Below, in pieces: positions 16,693 to 25,674 of a stretch of DNA of 64,000 nt. Source of the DNA: Pseudomonas sp. CC120222-01a (GTDB lineage: Bacteria; Pseudomonadota; Gammaproteobacteria; Pseudomonadales; Pseudomonadaceae). Position numbers and translations under genes: made by a program. The stretch covers positions 372,001 through 436,000 of the forward strand of contig NZ_QEQQ01000001.1 of NCBI RefSeq assembly GCF_003097235.1. Reading direction: 5' to 3'. Position 1 is the first letter of the stretch. The number at the start of each line of letters is the position of its first letter. The notes beneath the pieces were generated by a model. The model was given only the letters and a program-made list of their open reading frames with translations, had not been told where the DNA came from and searched no databases.

Positions 16693-17967
16693 TCAAGGAT
16701 TGACCCGCCACAACCCGGCCATCTGCGTGGTAAACCCCGCACTCATCAATTCCCTGCGCATCGCCCACTGCGCCGCTGCCGGCACCGCCGCGCTGCGCAG
16801 TGTCCCCCTCCCCCAACGTCCGTTGACGCCGTCGATCACCTGCATGACCCGCTCGGCCTTCACGCTCTGCGTCGGCGCAAACAGATCACCCGTCACCTCC
16901 CCGCGCTGGCACAACTCCATCAGCAACACCTCGGCCTTGCTGTAGCGAAACCCCTCGCGATACACCCGCTCCACCGCCTCCAGCGCCATGCGTGTCAGCA
17001 GCCGCTCGTCATCGGTCGGATACGGCAATTGCACTACTACGCCGTTGGCGTAGCGCGGCTCTTCGGGGTTGAACATGCCGGTGCGGATACTCACCCGCAT
17101 CCGTTGCGCCAGCGAGCGCTGTTTACGCAGTTTTTCCGCTGCGCGCATCACGTAGGTGGCCACGGCTTCCTTGAGCGGCGCGAGGTCGGTCAAGCGCTGG
17201 CCAAACATGCGGCTGCAGCAGATTTCCTGGCGCGGCGGGTCGACCTCCTCCAGGTGCAGGCAAGGCGTGCCGGCCAGTTCGCGGGCGGTCTTTTCCACCA
17301 CCACGCTGAAGGTCTTGCGCAGCAGGCCGGGGTTGGCGCGGGACAGGTCCCAGGCGGTGCGGATGCCCATCGCTTGCAAGTGGGCCGTAAGGCGTTTGCC
17401 GATGCCCCAGACTTCGGACACATCACAGCGTTTCAGCACCCGCTCGTAAAGCAGCGGTTTGCGCAGATCGACCACCCAACCGCTCTGCACCGACCAGCGC
17501 TTGGCTGCATGATTGGCCAACTTTGCGAGGGTCTTGGTACCGGCGATACCCACCCCCACCGGGATGCCGGTGTGCTTGAACACCCGCGCGCGGATGTCCC
17601 GGCCAAGGCGCTCCAGATCGCCGGGCATGCCGGCCAGGTCGGCAAAGGCCTCGTCGATGGAATACACCTCCAGCGCCGGGACCATGCCCTCGATCACCGT
17701 CATCACCCGCTGGCTCATGTCGCCGTACAACGCATAATTGGAGGAGAACGCCACGACCCCGTGCCGACGCAGCAGGTCCTTCACCTGAAAGTACGGCTGG
17801 CCCATCTTCACCAGCGGCTTGGCCTCGACGCTGCGGGCGACGATGCAGCCGTCGTTATTGCTGAGCACGACGATGGGCGTGCGCTGCAGGTCGGGGCGAA
17901 ACACCCGCTCGCAGCTGGCGTAGAAACTGTTGCAGTCGATCAGGGCAAAGACAGGGGTGCGATTCAT
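16693..17967 (-). CDS. umuC: DNA polymerase V catalytic subunit UmuC
   Basis: 424 residues, full length for UmuC. Y-family polymerase motifs are present: [17 protein letters not shown] (metal-binding Asp and steric-gate region), [10 protein letters not shown] (catalytic Asp-Glu), and [17 protein letters not shown]. The C-terminal little-finger and UmuD'-binding parts follow. Pol V copies damaged DNA during the SOS response. A LexA box (17986-18001) lies 18 bp upstream of ATG 17967. Unusually, umuD is not directly upstream but 1.3 kb away beyond an opposite-strand MFS gene. Confidence 0.95.
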   Translation of the reverse strand: MNRTPVFALIDCNSFYASCERVFRPDLQRTPIVVLSNNDGCIVARSVEAKPLVKMGQPYFQVKDLLRRHGVVAFSSNYALYGDMSQRVMTVIEGMVPALEVYSIDEAFADLAGMPGDLERLGRDIRARVFKHTGIPVGVGIAGTKTLAKLANHAAKRWSVQSGWVVDLRKPLLYERVLKRCDVSEVWGIGKRLTAHLQAMGIRTAWDLSRANPGLLRKTFSVVVEKTARELAGTPCLHLEEVDPPRQEICCSRMFGQRLTDLAPLKEAVATYVMRAAEKLRKQRSLAQRMRVSIRTGMFNPEEPRYANGVVVQLPYPTDDERLLTRMALEAVERVYREGFRYSKAEVLLMELCQRGEVTGDLFAPTQSVKAERVMQVIDGVNGRWGRGTLRSAAVPAAAQWAMRRELMSAGFTTQMAGLWRVNP

Positions 17968-17985
17968 CGGGTAGCGCCAACAATA

Positions 17986-18001
17986 CTGTATTTATATACA
18001 G
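17986..18001. promoter_or_regulatory. LexA (SOS) box for umuC
   Basis: CTGTATTTATATACAG matches the CTGT-N8-ACAG LexA operator with an AT-only centre. It lies 18 bp before the umuC start on the minus strand and about 100 bp before the MFS start on the plus strand. Confidence 0.9.
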
Positions 18002-18103
18002 TAAATCACAACCTCCCACCAATGCCTCCCGCCACTCATCCGATTTGCATCCTGCGTGCGAACTCCTACATTTCGAACTGTGACAACCGCGCCGAGGCTC
18101 CCG

Positions 18104-19306
18104 ATGCGCAGCGCCGAAAAGACCGAGCACAGCACCACCGCCAAAGCCCTGCCGAAGATCCCCCGCAGCGTCTGGGCGCTGGGCTTCGTGTCGCTGTTCA
18201 TGGACATTTCCTCGGAAATGATCCACGCCCTGCTGCCGCTGTACATGGTCACCGTGCTCGGCACGTCGGTGGTTGCCGTCGGCTTCATCGAGGGCATCGC
18301 CGAGGCTACCGCGTCGATCACCAAGGTCTTCTCCGGTGCGCTCAGCGACCGCCTCGGCAAACGCAAGCTGCTGACGGTGCTGGGCTACGGCCTGGGCGCG
18401 TTGACCAAGCCGGTATTCCCCATGGCCTCCGGGCTGGAATGGCTGACGGCGGCGCGCTTCGTCGACCGTATCGGCAAGGGCATCCGCGGTGCGCCCCGCG
18501 ATGCGCTGGTGGCCGATGTGACCCCGCCCGAACTGCGCGGCGCGGCCTTCGGACTGCGCCAGACGCTGGACACCGTCGGTGCGTTCCTCGGCCCGTTGCT
18601 GGCGATCGTGCTGATGTGGCTGACCGCTAGTCATTTCCAGACGGTGTTCTGGGTGGCAGTGATCCCGGCGTTCGTGGCCGTGTACATTCTCGTTGCCTTC
18701 GTCCGCGAGCCCGAGACGGCGCCCAGCGCCCGGCCGGTGCGCTCGCCACTGGCGCTGCATGAACTGGTACGCCTGGGCCCGGCCTACTGGCGGCTGACCG
18801 GCCTGGCCATGGTGTTCACCCTGGCCCGTTTCAGCGAGGCATTCCTGCTGCTGCGCGCCCAGGACATGGGCCTGGCGCCGTTGTGGGCGCCCGCGGTGCT
18901 GGTGCTCATGGCCCTGGTCTATTCACTGTCGGCCTACCCGGCCGGTGCGCTGTCGGACCGCCTCGGCCGCCGTGGCGTGCTGATGATGGGCCTGGGCCTG
19001 CTGATCGCCGCCGACCTGCTGCTGGCCCTGCTGCCAAGCTGGACCGGGCTGGCACTAGGGGTTGCCGCCTGGGGCCTGCACCTGGGTTTCACCCAGGGCA
19101 TCTTCGCCGCGCTGATCGCCGACAGTGCGCCGGCCAACCTGCGCGGCACGGCATTCGGCCTGTTCAACCTGCTGACCGGGGTGGCGCTGCTGGTCGCCAG
19201 CGTGGTGGCCGGGTTGCTGTGGGATGGCGCCGGATTCCAGGCGACCTTCCTGGTCGGGGCGGGTTTTGCCACTGCCACCCTCGTCGGGGTGAAGTGGCTG
19301 CGCTAA
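18104..19306 (+). CDS. MFS transporter
   Basis: 400 residues with about twelve hydrophobic segments. The MFS signature between helices 2 and 3 reads GALSDRLGKRKLL and is repeated between helices 8 and 9 as GALSDRLGRRGVL. RIGKGIRGAPRDALVAD is a feature of a widely distributed, uncharacterised MFS group. ATG 18104 has GAGG 7 bp upstream. The gene lies between umuC and umuD on the opposite strand, converging on umuD (6 bp between stop codons). The substrate is unknown; regulation may be touched by the umuC LexA box upstream. Confidence 0.9.
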   Translation: MRSAEKTEHSTTAKALPKIPRSVWALGFVSLFMDISSEMIHALLPLYMVTVLGTSVVAVGFIEGIAEATASITKVFSGALSDRLGKRKLLTVLGYGLGALTKPVFPMASGLEWLTAARFVDRIGKGIRGAPRDALVADVTPPELRGAAFGLRQTLDTVGAFLGPLLAIVLMWLTASHFQTVFWVAVIPAFVAVYILVAFVREPETAPSARPVRSPLALHELVRLGPAYWRLTGLAMVFTLARFSEAFLLLRAQDMGLAPLWAPAVLVLMALVYSLSAYPAGALSDRLGRRGVLMMGLGLLIAADLLLALLPSWTGLALGVAAWGLHLGFTQGIFAALIADSAPANLRGTAFGLFNLLTGVALLVASVVAGLLWDGAGFQATFLVGAGFATATLVGVKWLR

Positions 19307-19312
19307 GCCCGT

Positions 19313-19744
19313 TCAGGCTGACGGGTCATGGCTACGCACGCTGAAGGTCACCACGCCCCAGATCATGAAGTCGTCACCCTCCATGATGTAGCGTGGCGCA
19401 TAACGCGGGTTTTCCGAGCGCAGCAGCACTTGCCCGGCGACGCGCTGCAAGCGCTTGCACAGCGGCTCGCCGTTGACCGCGGCGATCACGATATGGCCAT
19501 GGCGCGCCTCGATCGAGCGGTCGACCAGCACCAGGTCGCCGTCGAAGATACCGGCGCCTTGCATGCTGTCGCCGTCTATCCTGACCAGATAGATGTGCGG
19601 TGCGCGCAGGTTGAGCAGTTCGTCCAGCGAGATGGGCTGCTCCATGTGGTCGGCGGCTGGCGACGGAAAGCCCGCCGGGACACGGAACAGGTAGCGCGGC
19701 ACGGCAGCACTGCCGCCCGTGATGGGACCCAGGATGGAAGTCAT
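19313..19744 (-). CDS. umuD: UmuD, self-cleaving subunit of DNA polymerase V
   Basis: 143 residues. The S24 peptidase signature is complete and numbered as in E. coli UmuD: cleavage site A24-G25 (VPAGFPSPA), nucleophile S60 in DGDSMQGAGIFDGD and general base K97 in GEPLCKRL. RecA filaments trigger self-cleavage to UmuD', which joins UmuC. ATG 19744 is preferred to upstream in-frame codons because it follows a LexA box (19765-19780) and gives the family N-terminus. It is separated from umuC by an MFS gene. Confidence 0.94.
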   Translation of the reverse strand: MTSILGPITGGSAAVPRYLFRVPAGFPSPAADHMEQPISLDELLNLRAPHIYLVRIDGDSMQGAGIFDGDLVLVDRSIEARHGHIVIAAVNGEPLCKRLQRVAGQVLLRSENPRYAPRYIMEGDDFMIWGVVTFSVRSHDPSA

Positions 19745-19764
19745 GCGACGGCCTTGATATTGAA

Positions 19765-19780
19765 CTGTATAGATATACAG
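19765..19780. promoter_or_regulatory. LexA (SOS) box between umuD and the SRAP gene
   Basis: CTGTATAGATATACAG is a near-consensus LexA operator. It lies 20 bp upstream of umuD (minus strand) and 66 bp upstream of the divergent SRAP gene, so one operator may control both. Confidence 0.9.
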
Positions 19781-19846
19781 TAAACGCCGTAGCGAGTATC
19801 CGGTCAATTTCGCCGTAGGATATTTCGACAAGTGGGGGTACATGCC

Positions 19847-20551
19847 ATGTGTGGACGCTTCGCCCAGTACCAGGGCCTGGCCGACTACCTGCGTGAGCTG
19901 GATGCCGAGCAGGACGTGATCAGCGGCTACGACAACGTGCCGATCGGCCGCTATAACGTCGCCCCCGGCAGCCGCGTACTGATCCTGCATCACGCCACCG
20001 ATGGCCTGCGCATCGACCCTTGCCACTGGGGTTGGGCACCGTTCTGGGCCACGGGTAAACGGCCGGCACCGATCAACGCGCGGGTCGAGACGGTGACCAC
20101 CGGCAAATTCTTCAAGGCCCTTTGGCCGCAAGGGCGAGCCTTGGTGATGGCCGATGGCTGGTACGAGTGGGTGGCCGACCCGCAGGACCCCAAGCGCAAG
20201 CAGCCCTGGTTCATTCGCCTGAAAAGCCAGGCACCGATGTTCATGGCGGCGCTGGCCGAGGTGCATGCGGGGATGGAGCCGAACGAGGGGGATGGCTTCG
20301 TCATCATCACCGCTGCCAGCGATGCGGGGATGGTCGATATCCATGATCGCCGGCCCTTGGTGCTGAGCCCGGAGCATGCGCGGATGTGGATCGACCCTGA
20401 GGTACCTGCCGAGGAGGCTGAGCGCCTGGCGCGGGAGCAGTGTTTGCCGGTGGAGGCGTTCGAGTGGTTTGCGGTGGGCAAGGACGTGGGGAATGTGAGG
20501 AATGAAGGGGCTGAGCTGATTGTGATGCTGGATGCCGAGCATCAGCCCTGA
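19847..20551 (+). CDS. SRAP-family abasic-site processing protein (YedK/HMCES-like)
   Basis: 234 residues. ATG 19847 places the catalytic Cys at position 2 (MCGRFAQY), which becomes the N-terminal nucleophile after Met removal. The other active-site residues are visible: N77 in INARVE, E107 in DGWYEW and H166 in DIHDRRP. SRAP proteins form a stable thiazolidine crosslink with abasic sites in single-stranded DNA. The gene diverges from umuD with a LexA box between them, fitting a role in SOS damage tolerance. Confidence 0.94.
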   Translation: MCGRFAQYQGLADYLRELDAEQDVISGYDNVPIGRYNVAPGSRVLILHHATDGLRIDPCHWGWAPFWATGKRPAPINARVETVTTGKFFKALWPQGRALVMADGWYEWVADPQDPKRKQPWFIRLKSQAPMFMAALAEVHAGMEPNEGDGFVIITAASDAGMVDIHDRRPLVLSPEHARMWIDPEVPAEEAERLAREQCLPVEAFEWFAVGKDVGNVRNEGAELIVMLDAEHQP

Positions 20552-20561
20552 AGTTGTGCTG

Positions 20562-20660
20562 CCGGTACTGGCCTCTTCGCGGGCAAGCCCGCTCCCACAG
20601 ATACCGCGCAAGCCTTGAGCTGTGTGGGAGCGGGCTTGCCCGCGAAGGGGCCAGTACCGG
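20562..20660. repeat. REP element pair, long near-perfect inverted repeat
   Basis: Arms of about 38 bp (20562-20600 and 20623-20660), beginning CCGGTACTGGCC and containing TTCGCGGGCAAGCCCGCTCCCACA in the left arm, are reverse complements with few mismatches. This is a P. putida-type REP pair. It lies between the convergent ends of the SRAP and ABC transporter genes. Confidence 0.92.
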
Positions 20661-22466
20661 TTAGGCCAGGGCTTCCTGCTGGCGCAGCGCCCAGCCGCCC
20701 TGCCCGTCCACTTCCAGCCGATGGGTATGGAAGTCGGCCAGGGTACTGCGATGCCCCACGCTCACCAGCAAGGTCTCGGGCATCTCTTTGCGCAGCAACG
20801 CATACATCGCATGCTCCAGCCCTTCGTCCATCGCCGAGGTGGACTCGTCGAGGAACACCACCTGTGGCCGGTTGAACAGCACCCGGGCAAACGCCAGGCG
20901 CTGCTGTTCACCGACCGACAGGATGTTCGACCAGTCGCAGTTCACCGCCAGCCGCTCGGCCAGGTGCGCCAGGTTGACCTCGCGCAGGGCCTGTTGCATA
21001 CGGGCTTCGTCCTCCGGCTGGCTGTCGGCCGGGTAGGCAATGGCAGTACGCAGGTCGCCCAGCGGCAGGTAAGGCCGCTGCGACAGGAACAACGCCTGGG
21101 TGCCCAACGGCCGCCGGACCTCGCCCTCGGCATACGGCCACAGGCCCGCCAGGGCGCGCAGCAAGGTGGTCTTGCCGCTGCCCGACGGCCCTTTGATCAG
21201 CAGCGCCTGGCCACCGTGCAGGCGCAGGTCGAGGTCGGCGATCAGCGCATGGCCGTCCGGGCGCAGCACCTGCAGGCCGATGATGTCCAGCGCCCGTGGC
21301 TGGTCTTCGGTCAGCACCCGCGGCAGCGCGCTGGCCTGGTCGTTGGCATCGAGGAAACCGGTCAGACGGTCGAGGGTGGCGCGGTACTGGGCGAACGTGT
21401 CGTAGGACTCACGGAAGAACGACAGCGAATCCTGCACCTGGCCGAACGCCTGGGAGGTCTGCATCACGTCACCCAGCTTGATCGCCCCGCTGAAGAAGCG
21501 TGGCGCCTGCAGGATGAACGGGAACACCACGGCCACCTGGCTGACGCCGAGGTTGAAGCCGCTGAATTTCAAATTCCGGAACACCAGCGCCCAGACGTTG
21601 ACGATCAGTGCACCGAAGCGCCCGAGCAAGGTCGCCCGTTCGACCGGTGCGCCCTGGTAGAAGGCGATGTTCTCGGCGTTCTCGCGCAGGCGCATCAGCG
21701 CATAACGGAAGTTCGCCGTGAGCTTTTCGTTGAGGAAGTTCAGGCGGATCAACGGCTGGCCGAGGCGGAAGGCAATCCAGGTGGCGATCAGCACATAGAT
21801 GTACACCGCAAACACCATCGCCCGGGGTATCTCGTACCCCGCCACCATCAGCGGTGCCGACAGACCCCAGAGAATGCCGGTAAAGGCCACCAGCGAAACC
21901 AGCGCGCTGACCGCGCCCAGGGCCAGCGACACCGAGTTGCTGACGAACGCGCTGACATCCAGTTCGATACGCTGGTCGGGGTTGTCCACCGGTTCGGCGA
22001 GGAAGCGGCCGCGGTAGTAGGCGTCGCCTTTCATCCAGTCGCCGGTCAGGCGCTCGGTCAGCCACACCCGCCACTGGATGCTGAACGCCTGGGTCACGTA
22101 GAAAGTGAACAGCGAACGCAGCACGTGGATGGTGGCCAGCACCGCGAACACCCCCAGCAGGTACCAGAAGGCCGTCTGGTCGAGGGCCTGCAGGGCGCTA
22201 TAGAAGCCGTTGTACCAGAACGAGAACAGTACGTTCAGGCGCACCGAGAACAGCGTCAGCACCAGCAGCAGGCCGAACACCAGCAGCGGCCGCCAGCTGC
22301 GCCGGAAGGTGAAGTACGGCCCCGCCAACTGCCAGAACTGGCTGCCCCAGCGCGTGTAGCGCACGGCCAGTGAAGCAGCGGCGGTGAAGCCGATGAGGGT
22401 GATGAACGAGGCGATTGCAAGCCAGCTCAGGCTCTCTTGCAGGGCCTGGTGCCAGTTCATGTCCAT
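20661..22466 (-). CDS. ABC transporter, fused permease-ATPase of the SbmA/BacA-YddA type
   Basis: 601 residues. The N-terminal 330 residues hold about six membrane helices of the ABCD/SbmA-BacA (ABC_membrane_2) type, with the EAA-like NFLNEKLTANFRYALMRLRENAENIAFYQG segment. The C-terminal ATPase has Walker A GPSGSGKTTLL, signature LSVGEQQRLAFAR and Walker B VVFLDEST followed by the switch His in VGHRSTL. Relatives (YddA, Rv1819c) import cobalamin or peptides; the substrate here is unknown. The start is ATG 22466 or 22460. Confidence 0.9.
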   Translation of the reverse strand: MDMNWHQALQESLSWLAIASFITLIGFTAAASLAVRYTRWGSQFWQLAGPYFTFRRSWRPLLVFGLLLVLTLFSVRLNVLFSFWYNGFYSALQALDQTAFWYLLGVFAVLATIHVLRSLFTFYVTQAFSIQWRVWLTERLTGDWMKGDAYYRGRFLAEPVDNPDQRIELDVSAFVSNSVSLALGAVSALVSLVAFTGILWGLSAPLMVAGYEIPRAMVFAVYIYVLIATWIAFRLGQPLIRLNFLNEKLTANFRYALMRLRENAENIAFYQGAPVERATLLGRFGALIVNVWALVFRNLKFSGFNLGVSQVAVVFPFILQAPRFFSGAIKLGDVMQTSQAFGQVQDSLSFFRESYDTFAQYRATLDRLTGFLDANDQASALPRVLTEDQPRALDIIGLQVLRPDGHALIADLDLRLHGGQALLIKGPSGSGKTTLLRALAGLWPYAEGEVRRPLGTQALFLSQRPYLPLGDLRTAIAYPADSQPEDEARMQQALREVNLAHLAERLAVNCDWSNILSVGEQQRLAFARVLFNRPQVVFLDESTSAMDEGLEHAMYALLRKEMPETLLVSVGHRSTLADFHTHRLEVDGQGGWALRQQEALA

Positions 22467-22555
22467 AGGAAATATCCGTCACGAGTGTTTCCGCGAGCGT
22501 AGCATTGCGGTGGGATTCGTCTTGCATAAATGACGGACATTTCATTTTTTCTGTG

Positions 22556-22591
22556 CCGGCCTCTTCGCGGGCAAGCCCGCGAAAGGGCCGG
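22556..22591. repeat. REP-like palindrome / probable terminator hairpin
   Basis: CCGGCC..TTCGCGGGC (22556-22572) pairs with GCCCGCGAA..GGCCGG (22575-22591). It has the REP left-arm sequence folded back on itself and lacks the CTCCCACA tail. It lies 12 bp beyond the fdsD stop, so it probably ends the formate dehydrogenase transcript. Confidence 0.8.
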
Positions 22592-22603
22592 TACAGGCCA
22601 GCG

Positions 22604-22807
22604 CTAGGCCAGGGCCTCCACCACCTTGGCATCCAGCCCTTCCTGACCATGGTCGGCAATCCACGCCCCCAGCTGCTGGCGCATGGCCGGTGTCCAGAAG
22701 CTGTTCAGATGCTGCCTCACCCCCTGCACCGCCAGCGCCCGGTTTGGCTCGCTGTCGAAATAGTGGGCGATCTGGTTGGCCATCTTGACCAGGTTGTCGC
22801 TGCTCAT
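22604..22807 (-). CDS. fdsD: Formate dehydrogenase delta subunit FdsD
   Basis: 67 residues (LVKMANQIAHYFDSEPNRAL... FWTPAMRQQLGAW), the size and sequence type of FdsD in soluble NAD+-linked formate dehydrogenases. It is not catalytic, and is needed for full activity or assembly of the molybdenum enzyme. Its ATG overlaps the end of fdsA by 4 bp (22804-22807). It is the last gene of fdsGBAD. Confidence 0.93.
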   Translation of the reverse strand: MSSDNLVKMANQIAHYFDSEPNRALAVQGVRQHLNSFWTPAMRQQLGAWIADHGQEGLDAKVVEALA

Positions 22808-25674
22808 CGGCGTACCTCGGCTTTTTCCGCAGTGCGACGCTCCTTGAGCAGGCGCCGCTGTTCGTCACTGAAGTCCTGGTAGCGCTTCTGCCACTCCGAC
22901 GGGTGGAACACCTTCACCACCTCCACCGCGGTGACCTTGTATTCCGGGCAGTTGGTGGCCCAGTCGGAGTTGTCGGTGGTGATCACGTTGGCACCGGACT
23001 CGGGGAAGTGGAAAGTGGTGTACACCACCCCCGGGGCCACCCGCGCACTGACCTTGGCGCGCAGCACGGTCTGCCCCGCGCGGCTGCCGATACCGACCCA
23101 GTCGCCGTCGTGGATGCCACGGCTTTCGGCGTCGTTGGGGTGGATCTCCAGGCGGTCGGCATCGTGCCAGGCGGTATTGGCAGTGCGCCGGGTCTGGGCG
23201 CCGACGTTGTACTGGCTGAGAATGCGCCCGGTGGTCAGCAACAGCGGGAAGCGGTTGTTGACCTTCTCGTCGGTGGGCACATAACCGGTCAGCATGAAGC
23301 GCCCCTTGCCGCGCACGAACTGGTCGATATGCATCGTCGGGGTGCCGTCCGGGGCGGCGTCGTTGCACGGCCATTGCAGGCTGCCATGGCGGTCGATCTC
23401 GGCATAGCTGACGCGGTGGAAGCTCGGCGTCAGGCGGGCGATTTCGTCCATGATGTCCGACGGGTGGCGGTAGTTCATTGGATAGCCCAGGGCATTGGCC
23501 AGGGCCACGGTGGCCTCCCAGTCGGCCTTGCCAGCCAGTGGCTCCATGACCTTGCGCACCCTCGAGATACGCCGCTCGGCGTTGGTGAAGGTGCCGTCCT
23601 TCTCGAGGAACGAGCTGCCCGGCAGGAACACGTGGGCTAACTTGGCCGTCTCGTTGAGGAAGATGTCCTGCACCACCACGCACTCCATGGCGCGCAGGGC
23701 GGCGGTGACGTGCTGGGTGTTGGGGTCGCTCTGGGCGATGTCCTCGCCCTGGCAGTACAGCGCCTTGAAACTGCCATCCAGCGCCGCCTCGAACATGTTG
23801 GGGATACGCAGGCCCGGGTCAGGTTGCAGGGTCACGCCCCAGGCCTGCTCGAACTCGGCGCGCACGCCCTCGTTGGAGATGTGCCGGTAGCCGGGCAGCT
23901 CATGGGGGAACGAGCCCATGTCGCAGGAGCCCTGCACGTTGTTCTGCCCGCGCAGCGGGTTCACCCCTACCCCTTCGCGGCCGATGTTGCCGGTGGCCAT
24001 GGCCAGGTTGGCGATGCCCATGACCGCGGTGCTGCCCTGGCTGTGCTCGGTCACTCCCAGGCCGTAGTAAATCGCCGCATTGCCACCGGTGGCGTACAAC
24101 CGGGCGGCGCTGCGGATTTGCTCGGCGGGCACGCCACATACAGGCCCCAGGGTTTCCGGGGCGTTTTCCGGCAGGCTGACGAAGTCGCGCCAGCGGGCGA
24201 AGTCTTCCGTTTCGCAGCGGGCGTCGATGAAACGCTGGGCCAGCAGGCCCTCGCTGACGATCACATGGGCCAGGGCATTGAGCATGGCCACGTTGGTACC
24301 AGGGCGCAGCTGCAGATGCAGGTCGGCGCGGGCGTGGGGCGAGTCGACCAGGTCGATGCGCCGTGGATCGATGACGATCAGCCGTGCGCCCTGGCGCAGG
24401 CGGCGCTTGAGCTGTGAACCGAATACCGGGTGGGCGTCGGTGGGGTTGGCGCCGATCACCAGGATCACATCGGCCTGCATCACCGAGTCGAAGCTCTGGG
24501 TACCGGCCGACTCACCGAGGGTCTGCTTCAGGCCATAGCCGGTCGGCGAATGGCAAACCCGGGCGCAGGTGTCGACGTTGTTGTTGCCGAACGCTGTGCG
24601 CACCAGTTTCTGCACCAGGTAGGCTTCTTCGTTGGTGCAGCGGCTGGAGGTGATGCCGCCGATGGAATCGCGCCCGTACTTGAGCTGGATACGGCGGAAC
24701 TCGCTGGCGGCGTAGGTTACCGCCTCGTCCCAGCTGACTTCCTGCCATGGGTCTTCCAGGCGCTTGCGGATCATCGGCTTGGTGATGCGGTCGGGGTGGG
24801 TGGCATAGCCCCAGGCGAAGCGGCCCTTGACGCAGGCGTGGCCGTGGTTGGCGCCGCCGTTCTTGTCCGGGACCATGCGCACCAGCTGGTCACCCTTCAT
24901 CTCGGCGCGGAACGAGCAGCCGACGCCACAGTAGGCACAGGTGGTGATCACCGCACGCTCGGGCTGGCCAAGCTGAACCAGGCTCTTCTCGGTGAGCGTC
25001 GCAGTCGGGCAGGCCTGCACGCAGGCGCCGCACGACACGCATTCGGAAGCCAGGAAGTTGTCGCCGCCGGCCGCCGCTACCCGCGAGTCGAAACCGCGCC
25101 CGGTGATGGTCAGGGCGAAGGTGCCCTGGATGTCTTCGCAGGCACGCACGCAGCGGCTGCAGACGATGCATTTGCTCGGCTCATAGTCGAAGTATGGGTT
25201 GGAGGTGTCCTTCTTCTCCGCCAGATGGTTGGCGCCGTCATAGCCGTAGCGCACCTCGCGCAGGCCGACCTGGCCGGCAACGGTCTGCAGTTCGCAGTTG
25301 CCGTTGGCCGAACAGGTCAGGCAGTCCAGCGGGTGGTCGGAGATGTACAGCTCCATCACGTTGCGGCGCAGGTCGGCCAGACGTGAGGTTTGCGTGCGTA
25401 CCACCATGCCTTCGGACACCGGCGTGGTGCACGAGGCCGGGTAACCACGCATACCTTCGATTTCCACCATGCACATGCGGCAAGAGCCGAAGGCTTCGAG
25501 GCTGTCGGTAGCGCACAGTTTGGGGATGCTGGTGCCGAGCATGGCGGCGGCGCGCATCACCGAGGTGCCGGCCGGCACGCTGATGCTGCGGCCGTCGATA
25601 TTCAGGCTGATTTGCACGTCGCTTTCACGGGCTGGCGTGCCCAGGTCAGTCTCGGGATCGAAGTAATTGATCAC
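22804..25674 (-). CDS. fdsA: NAD-dependent formate dehydrogenase alpha subunit FdsA
   Basis: 956 residues. Order: N-terminal 2Fe-2S ferredoxin domain with clustered Cys (GSCRMCMVEIEG, then CLTCSANGNCELQ), two 4Fe-4S ferredoxin motifs (CIVCSRCVRAC and CVSCGACVQACPT), another 4Fe-4S motif (CAYCGVGCSF), then the bis-MGD molybdopterin domain. The molybdenum ligand is cysteine, in ARVCHSPTGYG, not selenocysteine. It oxidises formate to CO2 and passes electrons to FdsB/FdsG. GTG 25674 overlaps the fdsB stop (GTGA), which fixes the start. Confidence 0.96.
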   Translation of the reverse strand: MINYFDPETDLGTPARESDVQISLNIDGRSISVPAGTSVMRAAAMLGTSIPKLCATDSLEAFGSCRMCMVEIEGMRGYPASCTTPVSEGMVVRTQTSRLADLRRNVMELYISDHPLDCLTCSANGNCELQTVAGQVGLREVRYGYDGANHLAEKKDTSNPYFDYEPSKCIVCSRCVRACEDIQGTFALTITGRGFDSRVAAAGGDNFLASECVSCGACVQACPTATLTEKSLVQLGQPERAVITTCAYCGVGCSFRAEMKGDQLVRMVPDKNGGANHGHACVKGRFAWGYATHPDRITKPMIRKRLEDPWQEVSWDEAVTYAASEFRRIQLKYGRDSIGGITSSRCTNEEAYLVQKLVRTAFGNNNVDTCARVCHSPTGYGLKQTLGESAGTQSFDSVMQADVILVIGANPTDAHPVFGSQLKRRLRQGARLIVIDPRRIDLVDSPHARADLHLQLRPGTNVAMLNALAHVIVSEGLLAQRFIDARCETEDFARWRDFVSLPENAPETLGPVCGVPAEQIRSAARLYATGGNAAIYYGLGVTEHSQGSTAVMGIANLAMATGNIGREGVGVNPLRGQNNVQGSCDMGSFPHELPGYRHISNEGVRAEFEQAWGVTLQPDPGLRIPNMFEAALDGSFKALYCQGEDIAQSDPNTQHVTAALRAMECVVVQDIFLNETAKLAHVFLPGSSFLEKDGTFTNAERRISRVRKVMEPLAGKADWEATVALANALGYPMNYRHPSDIMDEIARLTPSFHRVSYAEIDRHGSLQWPCNDAAPDGTPTMHIDQFVRGKGRFMLTGYVPTDEKVNNRFPLLLTTGRILSQYNVGAQTRRTANTAWHDADRLEIHPNDAESRGIHDGDWVGIGSRAGQTVLRAKVSARVAPGVVYTTFHFPESGANVITTDNSDWATNCPEYKVTAVEVVKVFHPSEWQKRYQDFSDEQRRLLKERRTAEKAEVRR

